From assembly GCF_019097595.1 (NCBI RefSeq), contig NC_080732.1, positions 8,528,405 through 8,592,404 on the forward strand: a DNA stretch of 64,000 bases, given 5' to 3'. The position numbers were made by a program, and so were the translations under genes. Position 1 is the first letter of the stretch, and each line of letters opens with the position of its first letter. This document shows, piece by piece, positions 1 to 13,255 of this stretch. The notes below the pieces were generated by a model. The model did not search any database and was not told the DNA's origin. It worked only from the letters and a program-made list of their open reading frames with translations. The DNA comes from Hemibagrus wyckioides. Its lineage: Eukaryota > Chordata > Actinopteri > Siluriformes > Bagridae.

Positions 1-135
1 TTTGTGAGCTGGGGTTCAAGTTCCTGCTTCTCGAATTCCTGTTCAGAAATCAAAATTGTTTGAAATGCAGGAGGTTTGATGTAATGAGTAATTGCATTTT
101 ATGGCAATGGTAATGGCATTTTGGTAATCCAAATG

Positions 136-238
136 ATATTCAGAGTCAAGGGCCTTGCTCAGGGGCCCAGCAGGGGCAACTTGGTGATCCTGGGATTTGA
201 GCTCACAACTTTTCAAGCAGTAGCTACCACCCCACCCA
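136..238 (-). repeat. tRNA-derived SINE, family S2 (diverged copy)
   Basis: The plus strand reads AAGGGCCTTGCTCAGGGGCC, then an inverted B-box-like GGGATTTGAGC. This is the pattern of a very common fish repeat that also occurs at 9327-9425 and 63005-63172. Orientation is taken from the A and B boxes, which read on the minus strand. Confidence 0.65.
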
Positions 239-3200
239 ATATGGCATGAATATTAGAAATTTGGTAGTTTGTTGCATTATATGGAAATGCTTTTCAGAAT
301 AAAAAAGTTCAATGTTCATAATTTTTTACCTCAAAATATTAATATTGGTATTGGCACTGACCCTTAAAACACCCACGAGTCTACCAAAAGTCTCCATACT
401 CACACATACTCACATAAATATATGCATATGTGCATGCACACACACACACACAAATTCTACTAATGAAAAATTCACTCGGATCATACAGTCCAGTACGGGA
501 CAATCGCTCTCACATTTTGCTGCTGTCCCTACTGAATAATTGGTTTCAGTGCCCCATTGGCATTCAACCCGACACTCCGGCATCAATCCCAAATGACAGA
601 GAGCTTGAACATGACACTCAATTATGGAGTTATGCTTCACAACCTACTATGAGAGCTCATATATTCTATTCGGGCCTCAACAGATTGAAAGATTACATCT
701 GACACCAGCAAACAGAGACAAGAGAAAAAGAGAGAGAAAGTGTGTTAAAAAAATTGATGACAAAGGGGAAAAAGAAGAGAGATTAACAGAAATACGAGGA
801 GGCCAGGACCCGGTTTGATTCCTGAGTAAGAGATGACCTTTGATTAAGAGAAACTAGGTGAATCATATGCGGGGGTGTTTCCCAGCAGGCTGATTCTTGA
901 TCCTTTGTATCATAGGCTCTAATCGACACACACACACCGGCTGCTGAATGAGGAAAAAACTGACAAGGGAATGAAGTAGTCTGCATCATGCAATAGTTCA
1001 GAAGATGGAAGGATGAAGATCAGTGACTCTCACTGCAGAGTTTTAGGGCAGATTTTTAAAAAAAAATGCAGCGCACACAAGAGTGACATTTGATATCTCA
1101 GGTCATTTGAACATCTGATATCTAGAACAGTTTTAACTAGATGGTAAATCATTCTCAGCATTTTTTTTTTATTTATTTTCCCGAAAACTTGGGACTACTA
1201 TGGGAGCATTAACTGCCATTTCTTTGTGGTTTCAGATCCTTCCGTGAGAAATGATGAGTAAACGAGATCCACAGCCTGGAAAAGAAATCAATTGAATATC
1301 ATGATATTGAATATCATGCCACTCAAACCACTCCCTATACTCTCTCGTAATTAGAAAGGCAGAGCTAACCGGCAGGGTTTTCTTCTTTGAGGGACATATT
1401 TCACACCCCTGTGCTTGGGGTGCTCCGTTTAGCTTCCTGTCAGCCTAAGCGGATTCGCATTCAGTGGGGGACGAACCAAATCAGCAGGAGGTAGTGTTTG
1501 CTTTTCGTCTGTTACTTAAAGCCCATCCTCCCTGTATTATCATACAAAACATACATGCATTTCTGCTTTATCTGCTTGGTTTAGTGTACTAAATATTACA
1601 ATAGAATGGCTTAAAAAATACAATGAAAATGAAGACGTATATTAAACAGACTAAAAATAACTAAAAAGAACCCATAGGAGGAAATCATCTTCGCAAATCT
1701 ATTCTTTTCATACTTCACTTCCTTGTATGAGTTGTGGACTGAAAAGATATAGAAATATATGTTTAATTAATCGACATCCCTACTGAGCCCCACTGTGAAA
1801 TGGCCCGAATACATCCCTTGGCAGGCAGAGTAACCGTCCCACATTTGCATTTTCCACAATTCGATTATCACGCTTGTCGACTGGTTGGCACGGTTCACAG
1901 CCCATCCACCCCATCCTACCCCATCCCACCCCATCCCATCCCAACTGTGACTCAGGCTTGAGTTACTGAACAGTGATATACACAGCGATCCTCTCTTTTT
2001 TTCCCCCCACTCCACCCTGACCCATTTACGCCTTGAGCCACTAACCTGATCTTCCACCAATTACGCAGCAATTCTAACCAGCAACAGGGAATTAATTGGA
2101 TTGCAGAAGTGTGACAGGTAACTCATTACCACAAGCAGAACTGTTGATAGCTATTCAAACACATTTTGATGAACTTTCAACCATCTGCATTGTCTTAACC
2201 GACAAATCCAACCTGAATGACATGTATATTAAGCTGCGATCACAGACATCTCGTAGAGACAAAGCACCCCGGAGATCATTCAATTACAATGAGAGCAGGC
2301 AACTTCTCGTGAAATGAGTGACAGTAACCGTCGGCGACTAGACGTGGGTGTGTCGACTACCAAAGGGATTAATGACAGTAAAGTGCACACAATTTATGGC
2401 AAAGAGCACACACTGCGTTTTCTTTATCTCCTATGATATAATGCAAATATACAGTTGTGAATTTTATACATAAAGATCTCCCCTCCTTTGTCATTTGGAA
2501 TGCTAGTTCTGCCTCCCACTGATAAACGGTATTACTATGGCAACCAGTATTATTGCCAAATTCTGAGTACAGTGACTAGCGATAAAATCACTGTATGCGT
2601 GAATGTAGCTATATTTCACAAGTGACCTTTAATAGCATCAAAGATTTAATTTCTAATGACTTTTTTAGGTTAACCTTTATCAACATGTTGCTCCATTTTC
2701 AATTTGTTTAATGGTTTCCTACATTATCCCTGACTGCTGTGTTAGTGGGATTTAACCCTTGCTTTATATTTATCTAAAAAGATCAATGCAGCAGCACTTT
2801 AGTCCTTCAGTCTGTCCAGTTCTTTCACCTCCTCACTCTAGAACAAAGTCTCCACTAGTTTACTATTGAATTTTTTATTAATGTGACATTGAACATTGCA
2901 TATGGTATTAAAAATAAACTGAAGTAAGCTTTCTAAGAATGTCTACCTTAACTTTAATATCATGCCAGCATCAATGGCTATTATTATGGCATGATCAAGG
3001 CAGGGAAAGCAAGATATTTTAGTAGGTCTTATAGAATTACAACAATAGAATATTATAATATTTCAACTGTCCTTTAGTTTAATACTCAATAAGAACTCCA
3101 GGAATTTCCATGTTGAGACATTTCAAACCAATGTGAATTTTCTGAGTAAAAGCTCTGTCTAGTGTTGTTTAGAGCATAAAAGTCCATTAATATCATTCTT

Positions 3201-5918
3201 GCTTTACAGAGATCATGTTTCTTCACTGTTTATTAGGGAGACTCAGGAATGCTAAGCAGCGGAATAGAAAAGAATGTGAACTTTCATACTTAATCTGCTG
3301 CATTTATTTAGTTTAAGCATTTTTTTCCCCATTTCATTCAATTACTAACTTAGCTTCTTTGCATGTTTTCTGAGACTGTTTTCTCTTTATGCTATATTTT
3401 ACTGCTCTTAAGGGTAACCAGTTTGTCATAACAATCGATATACTTTGCTGTAATAGAGACATGACTTTTAAAAATCCCACCTGTGAAGTTTATACCGTTA
3501 TTCCAACCTCATGTTCACCTTATGAAACAGGACAAAGAAAAAAATCTCCTTAAAGCTTCAATTCAGTTCTGCCCTGCTATGAAATGACCTGGTTTAATGC
3601 ATCTCCGTCTTTACACCCTTGGTATAGTCTGCTTCATTAAACTAAAACTTCAATCTCTTTAGAAGCTGGGTAGAAAAGGTAATTGTAGCATATGGTGTTC
3701 TATTTAAAAAGTTTCATGAAGAAACACATTACAGCAAATCACAGCTCTAGAGGCCACTAGCCGTGCACCATGGTCTACTGTTTAAAGTTATTGAAAAAAA
3801 AAAAGCATTTGAATAATGCAGCAAGCAGAGGGAAGTTTCAGTCTAGACTAGAGTTAACATACTGGAGCTTGTCATATTTCAGGCCTTGCATGTCTGATGA
3901 CTTTGAGGAGGGTGACAGCGGATAACTATTTGCATGATTCAGAATTTTTACAGTCGCATTTGATTCTTAAGTCTAATGAAAAGTGATGGGGCATAAGTAG
4001 TATCTTTCCAGACCTCTGAACTGCTCACACTATACGACTGATCTACTGCGGTGGGAAAAGTGATGGCACACCAGCATCACACAGTACACAAGCCTTCAAC
4101 TGGAGATCAGACCATTCGATGTCATATCCCACTTTCCTATGAAAACAAATGTAAAGGCTGACTTTGTAATGGATCAGGTCAAGTCGGCGTTTCTACACTA
4201 TTTGGTTTAGAAGCTAGAAATAAGAAAAATATGGGAGAGATGAATTTATTGGGGAGCAATAAGAAGGTTAAGAGGTCTAGAGAGAATTAAAGTTATTTAT
4301 TTCCTGTGTTTTGCAATGTATCATGTGTTTTTTGTATTAATGACCTCAATATGACATGTGTATAGGTACTCAACTCAATGTAGTGTGGTATGAAACCCCT
4401 GGGAAGTGTCCCTTCACTGACAAGGTAATTTAAATATCACCTAAACTGTTCTGCTTTTTAAACTCTTGCAGATTTCTTGCAGTGTCTTCATGCTGAAGAC
4501 AAAGCCCCTTTATAATATCATATAACAGAATATTTCCCAAAATTTTTCATTTATATGAGTATACATTAGCTGAAGTTATTCCTTTTGGTCATTCCATAGA
4601 AGGTAAAGTATGGAGTTTGACATCATGCATACAGACAGGATTTAAATCACAGGACACTCAGGTAATGAATTGATGGCTCCACCTTCCTGGTCCAAAATGA
4701 TTCCAACCCGAACAGAGCTTAAGTGAGAAGGATGTAAAGGAAAAAAAATCAAAATTTAAGCAGGTAATCAATCACAGATATCAGAATGCATGGACAGTTC
4801 ATGCACAGATGCTGGAATTTAATTTGCACTGATAAGGAAATAACGTCTGGCTGAAACGGCCACCGCCCTGTCCCTGGTTTAGCCTGGACTGCAATTACAT
4901 TAACCCTTAAACATTTGTTCTTGCCTTACTGATCTACAAATCTCAGGTTAAAGACTAGCATAATGAGATTACTGAATTTAGCAACATCCCTCAAGCAGCT
5001 CTAGCCACACTGTCCCTCAGTGGAACTCTACAGAACTCTGCACACTCTCATGATAGGCATTAATAAACTGCACTCGCTGGAGTGTAAACTGGCCTCTGGC
5101 AAGCTCGACATATGTACTTCTTTGTGCACAACAGCAGCAGTGGTGATATAAATAGTACCATACATGGATAATAATTTCACCAATGGAATGCACATCAATC
5201 TTTTGTCTGCCGACTCCCACTCGGGTCTTGTATCCATCTCTGGAAGAATTGAGACATCTAGAATACAGCACGCCTGTCAGATGTCCTAACCTTCAACTCA
5301 GTTTGGGCGTTTAGGGAAGGATTTTTTCCCCCTCTTGCTTTCCTTCCTGTCTTTGTTCAGATCTTCTCCTCTCCTCTCAGCTTATATCTGGCTGTTTCTG
5401 GCCCCCTCGATTATATACCAGGCCAACTGGCAGGTTGAAATCATTCAGCCGCCACCAAGAAGGTCACATGCAACTAAGTGGCAGCAGAGTAAATTGTAGA
5501 CAATTCAAATTCCTGCTGGTTAGGGCAACTGCTCAATAACCATGCATGAATGCTGCATTTAGAAACAGCAGCAGGTCAGTGGTGGGCATGAAATTTCTAG
5601 GCTTAACCAAGGAGCAGTCTTGCCATCCAAAGCACCTACTTTCAAGGAAGACATGTTTCAAAAGCAAGTAATTGTCGAATACAGCATCAATTATCCACAG
5701 AGATGGAACAAGACAAGACAGAATTCACTGGCTGTTTTATACATTCGCAAAGAGCTGTCAGAAACATTAGGGCTGATCAGTCCCTTCAGAATTTCCCAGT
5801 GTTTTTGTTTTTTTATTTCCTTTTTTTTTTTTTTTCAAAATTTGTGATGTTTTTGCAAAACAAAGTTAAAAATAAAGCATTTTTGTGCTTTTTTGCAGGA
5901 AAACTACTTGAATTGGCA
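239..5918. other. intronic DNA, no gene seen
   Basis: AT-rich with poly-A and poly-T runs and short (CA)n at 437-452. A C-rich simple stretch built on CCATCC lies at about 1901-1943. The part at 2040-2340 has a more even base content and few simple repeats, so it could be a conserved non-coding element, but I cannot test this. No exon-like ORF was found on either strand. Confidence 0.5.
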
Positions 5919-5919
5919 A

Positions 5920-6078
5920 GGGTTAGGGTTAGGGTTAATGCAATCACAGAATTCTTTCCTGAAACGTCCACCACTAAAGACACATGTAAATACATTCTGT
6001 TCTCATGTTCGGGTCACGGAGGGCTTTTGTCATACAACATATCTTGGCCCAAATCTGAGAAAATGTAACCCTAACCCT
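5920..6078. repeat. opposed interstitial telomere-like repeats
   Basis: At 5920-5937 the plus strand has three TTAGGG-type units (GGGTTAGGGTTAGGGTTA). At 6067-6078 it has two units in the other orientation (AACCCTAACCCT). About 130 bases of ordinary sequence lie between. The arms form an inverted repeat of about 13 bases, so this may be the terminal repeat of a small element instead of a telomere relic. Confidence 0.7.
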
Positions 6079-8448
6079 GGGTCATTTTAAAAAGTCTTCT
6101 GAATATCACAGTTCACTTGATTTTTGAGTTCATTTCTGTGACGTGTGGGTATCTGTGAGAATGTCAGCTTGTTGGGTCATGCACGCTCACACAGGCTGAA
6201 ATATTCACATTTACACATAACATGAACATGTTCCCTAGGAGGTGGTGCTGTCACATGAACTAGACCTGAACTCACTGAATTACATAGCAATGAAAGGCCA
6301 AAAAAAAAAGACAATACGGGTATAATTCAAGAAGTGCTGGGGAAAAAAGAAACCTAGCGTGATTAATTATACACAGAGTGAATTCTGGCTGAAAGCATTT
6401 CAGCAAGTGTTTTAAACTCGTCTGTATTCGGCCTTATGAGCTGCTTTTGTATCAAAGTACTCCAATGAAACTTGTGTTTAAATTCATAACTCTATCAGTC
6501 GCTGATTGAAGGATGTTTTAGGTTTGATTTTTTTATTAAGTTGCTGTGCTTCACATCACACACACTGTGTCTCTATTGGACGTCTGTTAGAAGGAAGAGA
6601 AAGTACAATGCAGAACTAAACTATAATGAACTACAGCTGTTGTGTAGTCTTTCTATAATATATTTCTATTAACATGATTGTTTTCTTTGTAAATAAATCC
6701 ATTATGCAATAATGTGATCGTGTCAGCGGGTGTAAAGCAAACAAACACAAGGAAGAGAAAACTTGATTAGATTCATTTATACTCACAGTTTAATGCAAAC
6801 ATTTTATCACCGAGGAGGAATTAAAGAGACCAGTCGAAGAAACTGACAGAATGTTTGAACTGAGGTAATTACGAAGCAGTTAGAACATCATTTGTTTCTA
6901 GCTCAAGCTGTTTTAAGGTTTTTAATGGATTACACTTTCAGGGTTTCAAAGAGTTTCAACTCGTCTAGGAGACGGAAAGTTCTGGATGCAATGAGGGAAG
7001 CTTTTAATGTTTAGCATTTTATTGTTTGCACTCGGAACAGAATTGCTCTCTTTAAACAGCATTAATCTGAATTTGATTGAACCCATAGAAGAAGGCACGG
7101 CGTCTCTTCGTACCGTTTCCGTGTCCGCAATCGAAACATCGCTCCACCAACCGATCGGCATTCACCCGACAGTTAGCTCCATGTGCAGTCAACTCGCGGG
7201 AAGACTGCATGCTTGTACATCTCCACTGCGTCTCTGCGTGTCATGTTTACCCATGTTCCCCCTCTCTGCATCGTGAAGCAAAGATGCAAATCCGTGTTCA
7301 TGCAGAAGAATAAATCAGCATTTAAAAGGCCTCCTTTTTGCACTTCCACAGTGAAACTGTACTTGGTCTAAACATCATGCTTGAGGAGATTAGGGTAAAA
7401 ATTGTGAATAAAGAACAGAAATTAATTCAGTGCTATGACTGACTGCAAATTCAAACGTCACCTGGCTTTGTGGCAAGTCGAAGCACTCTTTGTCTAGGCA
7501 AAAAACATGTTCTCCTGTGAGCTTGTCCTTAAACTTTTTTAACAGAGATACTGGAGAAAATGAAGGCCGGTTAATCAAGTCGGTTGTTTATCAGAGCCAT
7601 TTGACTATACAATAATGTGATACGTGTCTTTGTTGATGTTCCACACAGAACACAGGCATGTGACGATTTAAGTTTATTTACAGTCTTGACCTCAGTTTGC
7701 GGCATTCATGAACTTCCTGTTAAAAAAAAAAGAAAGAAAAAGAACTCTTACTAAGCATTAATGTCCTTGACTCCACCCTACTTGTACACAGATTCTGGTA
7801 TTTTTTCCACTGTAATGGGGCAACATTACACGCAATACATAAATCTGGCCATACCCTCCTTCTTTTTTTCCTTCTTCAGACCCACAGGAGATACTATTGC
7901 CACTACAGAATTTGGCATGGTAGGAAGTTGGCATATTACACATGATCTTACTAGCTGGATTGTCCTGCCCATTATTTAGGACGCTGCCTTCCCACAATAA
8001 TGGAGAATTTCTCAGGTGTTGTGTTGTTGCATTTAAACAAGTCATCAATAACCAGAGCACAACAGTCAGAACAGAGACACAATATCTGGCATCATGATTC
8101 ATCTCTGGCCAAATACCAGTCCTGCTGTTTTTTGTTTTGTTTTTTTTTTGGACCAATAAATTTGAAAGCTAAAACATTTAGTGTAGCCCTAATTGCAGTC
8201 TAGTCACGTACATGTAAAATGTACCTGACCATGTTTCTCTCCACTCACATTTTATTTAGAGGCCTGCTACTGATATCCTGGTGTTAATTTGTGTAGCAAG
8301 CTTGCAGGTTCCTATCAGTGGAGGAGGAGGTGACAGATTGCCTGAGATCACCATGATAAGCTTCTAATCTATTATTAGTCTGCTCCCTTGCCTTGAGATG
8401 GGCATCTATGTATTTAAGTGTGAGACAAAAGCAAGCAATCATGCTTGC
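6079..8448. other. intronic DNA, no gene seen
   Basis: AT-rich sequence with short A and T runs (6300-6310, 7721-7742, 8130-8150). The short ORFs here have no recognisable domain and no coding-like composition. Confidence 0.5.
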
Positions 8449-8503
8449 TCTCTCTCTCTCTCGTTCTCTCTCTTACATTTTATATTATTTATATTATATA
8501 TAC

Positions 8504-8558
<55 letters not shown>

Positions 8559-8571
8559 TACATACACACAA
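8449..8571. repeat. compound microsatellite (CT)n, (ACAT)n, (CA)n
   Basis: An interrupted CT run (8449-8474) is followed by AT-rich sequence, then ACAT units from about 8504 and a CA run to about 8570. Periodic ORFs across it are by-products of the repeat. Confidence 0.95.
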
Positions 8572-9326
8572 AACTTTTACCATCCTGTCCATCACAAGCG
8601 AACATTCACATACATACATGTATTACCATCCTACTGAGGACGTTCCCCATACATAATTCCCTACACATTTATTCATGAAGAAAAAGAAAAAAAACCACAT
8701 AAAACTATGTCTACTCCTAAATTCTTAATCCTAAACTTAACCTCAATAACAAAAAACAAACCTTTTGGCTCTTTTAACTGAGTAAAACTTAGGGGAAATT
8801 TCCTATCCATTTAGGGACATTTAGTTCCCACCTAGATACAAAAACATGGGTACACACACACACAAACACACACACACGCACAAGTCAGTCTCCTGGTTAA
8901 TCAGTCATCACTCTGTAATTTGTCCTTTCCAGAAATCAATCTGATCACCCGTTTTTCTCACGACCAGTCAGAGAGCAGGAAGAGTGGGTTAAGTTTCAAG
9001 TCGGTATGCACAGCTGTGGGCTCCTTATTACAGACAATGATGAGTTCAAGCTGTCATTTATATCCGTATTTGTTCAAGAATGAATTTTTTTTTTTTAAAT
9101 TTACCACTTAACATTCATTAGAAAACATCTGAACGGAGGAAAGCTTGAGGACAGAGGATATAGCAGGCAGTAGGTACACTCCAAAACACCTACAGTGTGC
9201 ACCACTGAATGGTTTCGATTTATTTTCTTAGCTTTAATATGCATTATACAGTCTGCTCATGGCTATATTTTATATAATATAAGTCATTTGTGATCATGTC
9301 ATTTCAGAGCTGTGGTGAAGGGGAAA
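8572..9326. other. intronic DNA, no gene seen
   Basis: Contains a short imperfect (CA)n near 8855-8882. No other structure is recognised. Confidence 0.5.
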
Positions 9327-9425
9327 AAGGGCCCAACAGTGGCAGCTCAGTGGTGCTGGGGCTTCAACCCCGTTCTTCCAGTCAATGACCCAGAGCCTTA
9401 ACCACTTGAGCTACCACTGCCCCTT
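9327..9425 (-). repeat. tRNA-derived SINE, family S2
   Basis: On the minus strand it starts GGGGCAGTGGTAGCTCAAGT and continues GGTTAAGGC, an A-box-like segment. GGGGTTGAAGCCCC follows at B-box spacing. The other end is GGGCCC on the plus strand. The same family occurs at 136-238 and 63005-63172. Confidence 0.8.
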
Positions 9426-9426
9426 T

Positions 9427-11406
9427 AAATGACCATTGGTCTGATTTTCTCAACAAGTCATAGTGTGCTTCTTATTTCATTAACCATGCTTCCTTATTCC
9501 CTTTCCTCCTTCAATCTTCCTCTGATGAAGTGGAGAAAGGATGCAAGAAAAAGCAAGAGGAATAAAAAAATGCATTTGCCAAACCTTTACTTAATGTGTA
9601 TTAATGTGACTTTAGGATATTGAGGTCACTGATTGATTAAAGTATTAATGGCATAGTATATGTACATCACACACTTAAAAGATGTGTTTGAGCCTTAAAT
9701 AATACACTGTTCATCACCTGACTACAAAGGCAAGGGAATTTTATTTTTAATTTATTTTAAAATTAATTCCAATTGCTTATTAAAATAAGATTAGAATTTT
9801 ACATTTCAATTTTTTTTTTGTTCATATTGTTGCATCATTTATTCTAAATTGGTGTTTTGGGAGTTTTGATTTTTTTTTTTTTTAATTCTGGATCTCCTGT
9901 GTATCCCAGGCCCTCCCTTTTCCTCATTTCTTGATTCCTTTTGAGCAGATTTTAAAAACACCTTCCTTAAAGATTGCAGACTTTGATCGAATGTCCAGGT
10001 CATAGGCCAAAGGAATTAGGATCGAGGAATCAATTTGGGAGATGTACTGGGGTGGACACCTGAATACCAAATAAACAAAAAAAACAGCATTGAAGGCTGT
10101 AAAAGATGCATAAATGACGGAGGAAAGAAAAAGTTGGGTGTTCTGGTTTTTCATTTCAGTAAATTTGAGCTTTTCCCTCAGATGAGTTTGGTCTGCTGCT
10201 TTAATGATTGCTACCAAACGAGGAAACAAAGAAACTGAAAATCAAACTGACTCTCCTCATGGGGTGAGAAATCAGCCTGGACCAATCACAGACAGTGGGA
10301 GGTCTCAAAAATGAAAATGTTGTGTTTAGCAGGTTTGTTTGGTAAAGTGTGCATGCTGCCTCATGCAAAATCAAACCACTGTGACTTTCTTGCCCAAAAG
10401 ACATCTTCGTGCTGTGAATTTGTTTAATACGACCTGCTTTACTGAAATTGACATTCAGAAGAAACGCATCATCCTGTGTATGAAATATATTCTGAAATGT
10501 ATACCGAATGTTGTGGAAGTTATACAGAAGTTGTTGATGCTGTTGGTACTTTATTAAGCAGGACATCGAGCCCTGGCAGTCGGTACAGCAATATTATCCG
10601 TGTGATCCCATCCTCCCACTGCATTACTCTTTCTCCTGCTTCCTTATACGCGTACAGTTCAGCAGCAGCACCGAGCACTAAAGGGATTTGCATAAACGCC
10701 ATAGTCTGCTTTGGTGTCGAGAGGTTTTAATCCCCACTGATCTGATTGGATTAGCACACAAAGGGCAGTCCATAGCCAACCAGAGTGATACACACACAGC
10801 TATTATTCCCCAGGTACTGTACCTTTCGCTGTTTCTTCCCAACACCATGACAGTGTTGAAAGTCTACCCCTTTATCCGAGCACTGCTGGCTTAGAGCGTG
10901 GTCTCTGAGAGTAAATTGAGAGGAATGATATGCACCTGTTTTGTAATATGAGCACACAAAAGTGGCGTGGTTACTGCACCAAGCAGGAAACACACAGGTA
11001 TGGACAAATAAGTAGCCCCAGTAGCTGGGACAAGCAGACTTTGTATGTGCAATATTGCTCTTTTTTTAAATGATCGAGTTGCTCAATAGGTTTAAGAAGA
11101 AAAAAAAATTCCACTCCTTACTGATTTTTACAAAACAAACGTTTATATGGAACTTTGGTACTTCTCACTCACACACCAGCCAAGACAGTGTGTGGATGAA
11201 TAGCTGTTAACAGGTTGGTTAATCAGCATGCATCAGTGGCATCGTCAGAAACACTATGTTACCAGAAACACTAATAAAACATGACAATACTGAGTGTGTA
11301 AAGCTGTCATACAGCTCTCCTGCTATAGGTAAGAAGATAACTGTTGTTGTCCTTCAGCTGCATCCTGTTTGGGCTCACCATAGTGGATCTGTATATTTTT
11401 TGATTT
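9427..11406. other. intronic DNA, no gene seen
   Basis: AT-rich to about 9900 with T runs, then more balanced to 11000. Overlapping short ORFs on both strands at 10035-10890 show no family resemblance. Confidence 0.45.
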
Positions 11407-11530
11407 GGCATAGGTTTTACACCGGATGCCCTTCCTGACGCAACCCCCCCAATTTTATCCAGGCACTGAGTGTTAACCCATCACTGGCTGGGTTGGTTCC
11501 CTGCCCAGAAATCAATCCCAGCCTGCAGTG
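11407..11530 (+). repeat. fragment of a common fish dispersed repeat (3' half)
   Basis: Contains CCGGATGCCCTTCCTGACGC, then AACCCCCCCAATTTTATCC and a GGCTGGGTTGGTTCC tail. I recognise this motif from many fish genomes. The complementary 5' half of the same repeat is at 33508-33600. I am not sure which transposon class it belongs to. Confidence 0.7.
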
Positions 11531-13018
11531 GAACACAGTATACTTATAAGGAGGAAAATAAATAAAATTCACCTTTCTGTTAAACATAGTAAGATAAAAT
11601 AAAGATGCTAGCCAGACTCAAGTAATAACAGAACATCACCACCCATATTTGATAAACGCTTGCTTGTTGACTTTTTATTGATACAAAAATAAATGCTACA
11701 TTAGAAACTTTGCTGGAAGATGACATAATCATTTATTTGTTTATTCCCCTTAGTCTGTATTAAAGCACTAGCATTAAATGCTTTGCTATGTTATGTTAGC
11801 TCACATTTTTAGCCTACCCGGCCCCATGGGCTAATAACTGTATGATTTGTCCAGACCTGTGAAGTCAAGAAAATTGTCAATTTTCACAAATTAGGTCAAT
11901 GCTCAGAGTCTTATTCCTAATATATGACTCTTTTTTTTCTGGTACAAAGTAATGCTGTAATCCAAATAAGGCACTTGTACAGTTCCAGTTCACGCTCGGT
12001 TGCCAGATAGGATCAGCAGGAGTACGGTGAAAATTGCCCAATTACTGTCATACAATGACCATAGCAGTCTAAATGAATTAAGTGTGCTGTAGTACATTAA
12101 AAATCTTACATATCCTGATCCACAGCAAAATGTTTCTCAAAATGATAAAATCACCCCCCTTCACTCCTCCCCCTTCCCAGTTCCAGTCTGTGATGAGTAC
12201 AAAATGTAAAAAGAGTAAATGCTGAAAATACAGCAGTACCAGTGACTTCACTCCAATAAACCATTTGAATGATTTTTAAAGCTGCACGAGGCGAGTGTTC
12301 ATGTAATGGTCCTTGGTGGTACTGAGGTGATGGGAATAGAGAGAGAAAGAGAGAGAGAGAGGAAGTAAAAGTGAGGTATAGCTAAAGAGAACTTGCTCCT
12401 CATTTGTCTCAGTAGACAGGCAGTTAAGGGCTTAGCAAGCTCTGTGCCAGCTCAGGCTGGCCTGTCCTCAGGCTTCATACTAAATCACATCCTGGAGCCA
12501 GCTCTGCTATTATTAACACCAGGACGCACCTTTCTCCAGAATTACACCAGCGGGCCAAAGAGCATTCAAACCCATCGAGAGGCTATCTATAACCCCTGAT
12601 CCCAGTGCTCTCCTAACCTTCCTTTCATAATCAGCCTCCAAGCTTGTATACTGCCCTGTTTTAATAAAGCACATGCCCCATTTGCCAGCCTCATCTCCAC
12701 TGAAGGTGAACTGAAAGTTCCAGTGCCCTTCATGCTTGATTGAACTTTAGACAGTACTTGTACCACATTACTGTCGAATTCTTGATTGGGATTTGTCAGA
12801 AATCGTAGATTAACTTTGTTTAGGCAAGAGCTGAATTCCCAAACTAGGTAGTATTGATTAATATTAATATGATCTTTGAATTGCTGTTGCCTCAGTCAGC
12901 TTTCGGGAGGATGGAATTAGTCTATAATGAACACTGACCTAATAGTTCCTCAAGAGCTTGTGGTTGGTGTTGTAGAAAGGACATTATCTACATTTACGTT
13001 ATTTACTGTCCAGTGTCA
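11531..13018. other. intronic DNA, no gene seen
   Basis: AT-rich with a short GA run at about 12340-12362. The even-composition part at 12390-12740 has no recognisable ORF. Confidence 0.45.
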
Positions 13019-13255
13019 CACAAATTAGGATGAGGTTCCCTTCTGAGCCTGGATCCTCTTAAGGTTTATTCCTCATAACATCTCAGGGAGTTTTTCCTTG
13101 CCACCGTCGCCTCAGGCTTGTTCATCAGGGATCAATTTTACAAATAAATAGTAACTTAACTTTAAATTTTTCTATGTTTCTATACTTCTGTAAAGCTGCT
13201 TTGAGACCATGTCCATTGTTAAAAGCACTATACAAATAAAACTGAAATGATATTA
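13019..13255 (+). repeat. dispersed fish repeat with LINE/SINE-like 3' tail
   Basis: Contains GGATGAGGTTCCC, then AGGGAGTTTTTCCTTGCCAC near the middle, and ends with GTAAAGCTGCTTTGAGACCA and AGCACTATACAAATAAAACTGAA. This ordered set of motifs is typical of a highly repeated fish element, abundant in catfish. The AAAACTGAAATGA end looks like the 3' tail of a retroposon. Confidence 0.75.

Noticed and set aside
7758..8156. 132-codon minus-strand ORF
   Set aside because: Starts in a poly-A/T region and has no recognisable domain or splice context. Probably chance.
8393..8678. Overlapping His/Thr/Tyr-rich ORFs
   Set aside because: By-products of the ACAT/CA microsatellite.
9924..10993. Series of overlapping ORFs on both strands, 60-121 codons
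   Set aside because: No domain, no splice-site pattern, no coding-like composition. Lengths are expected by chance in 64 kb.
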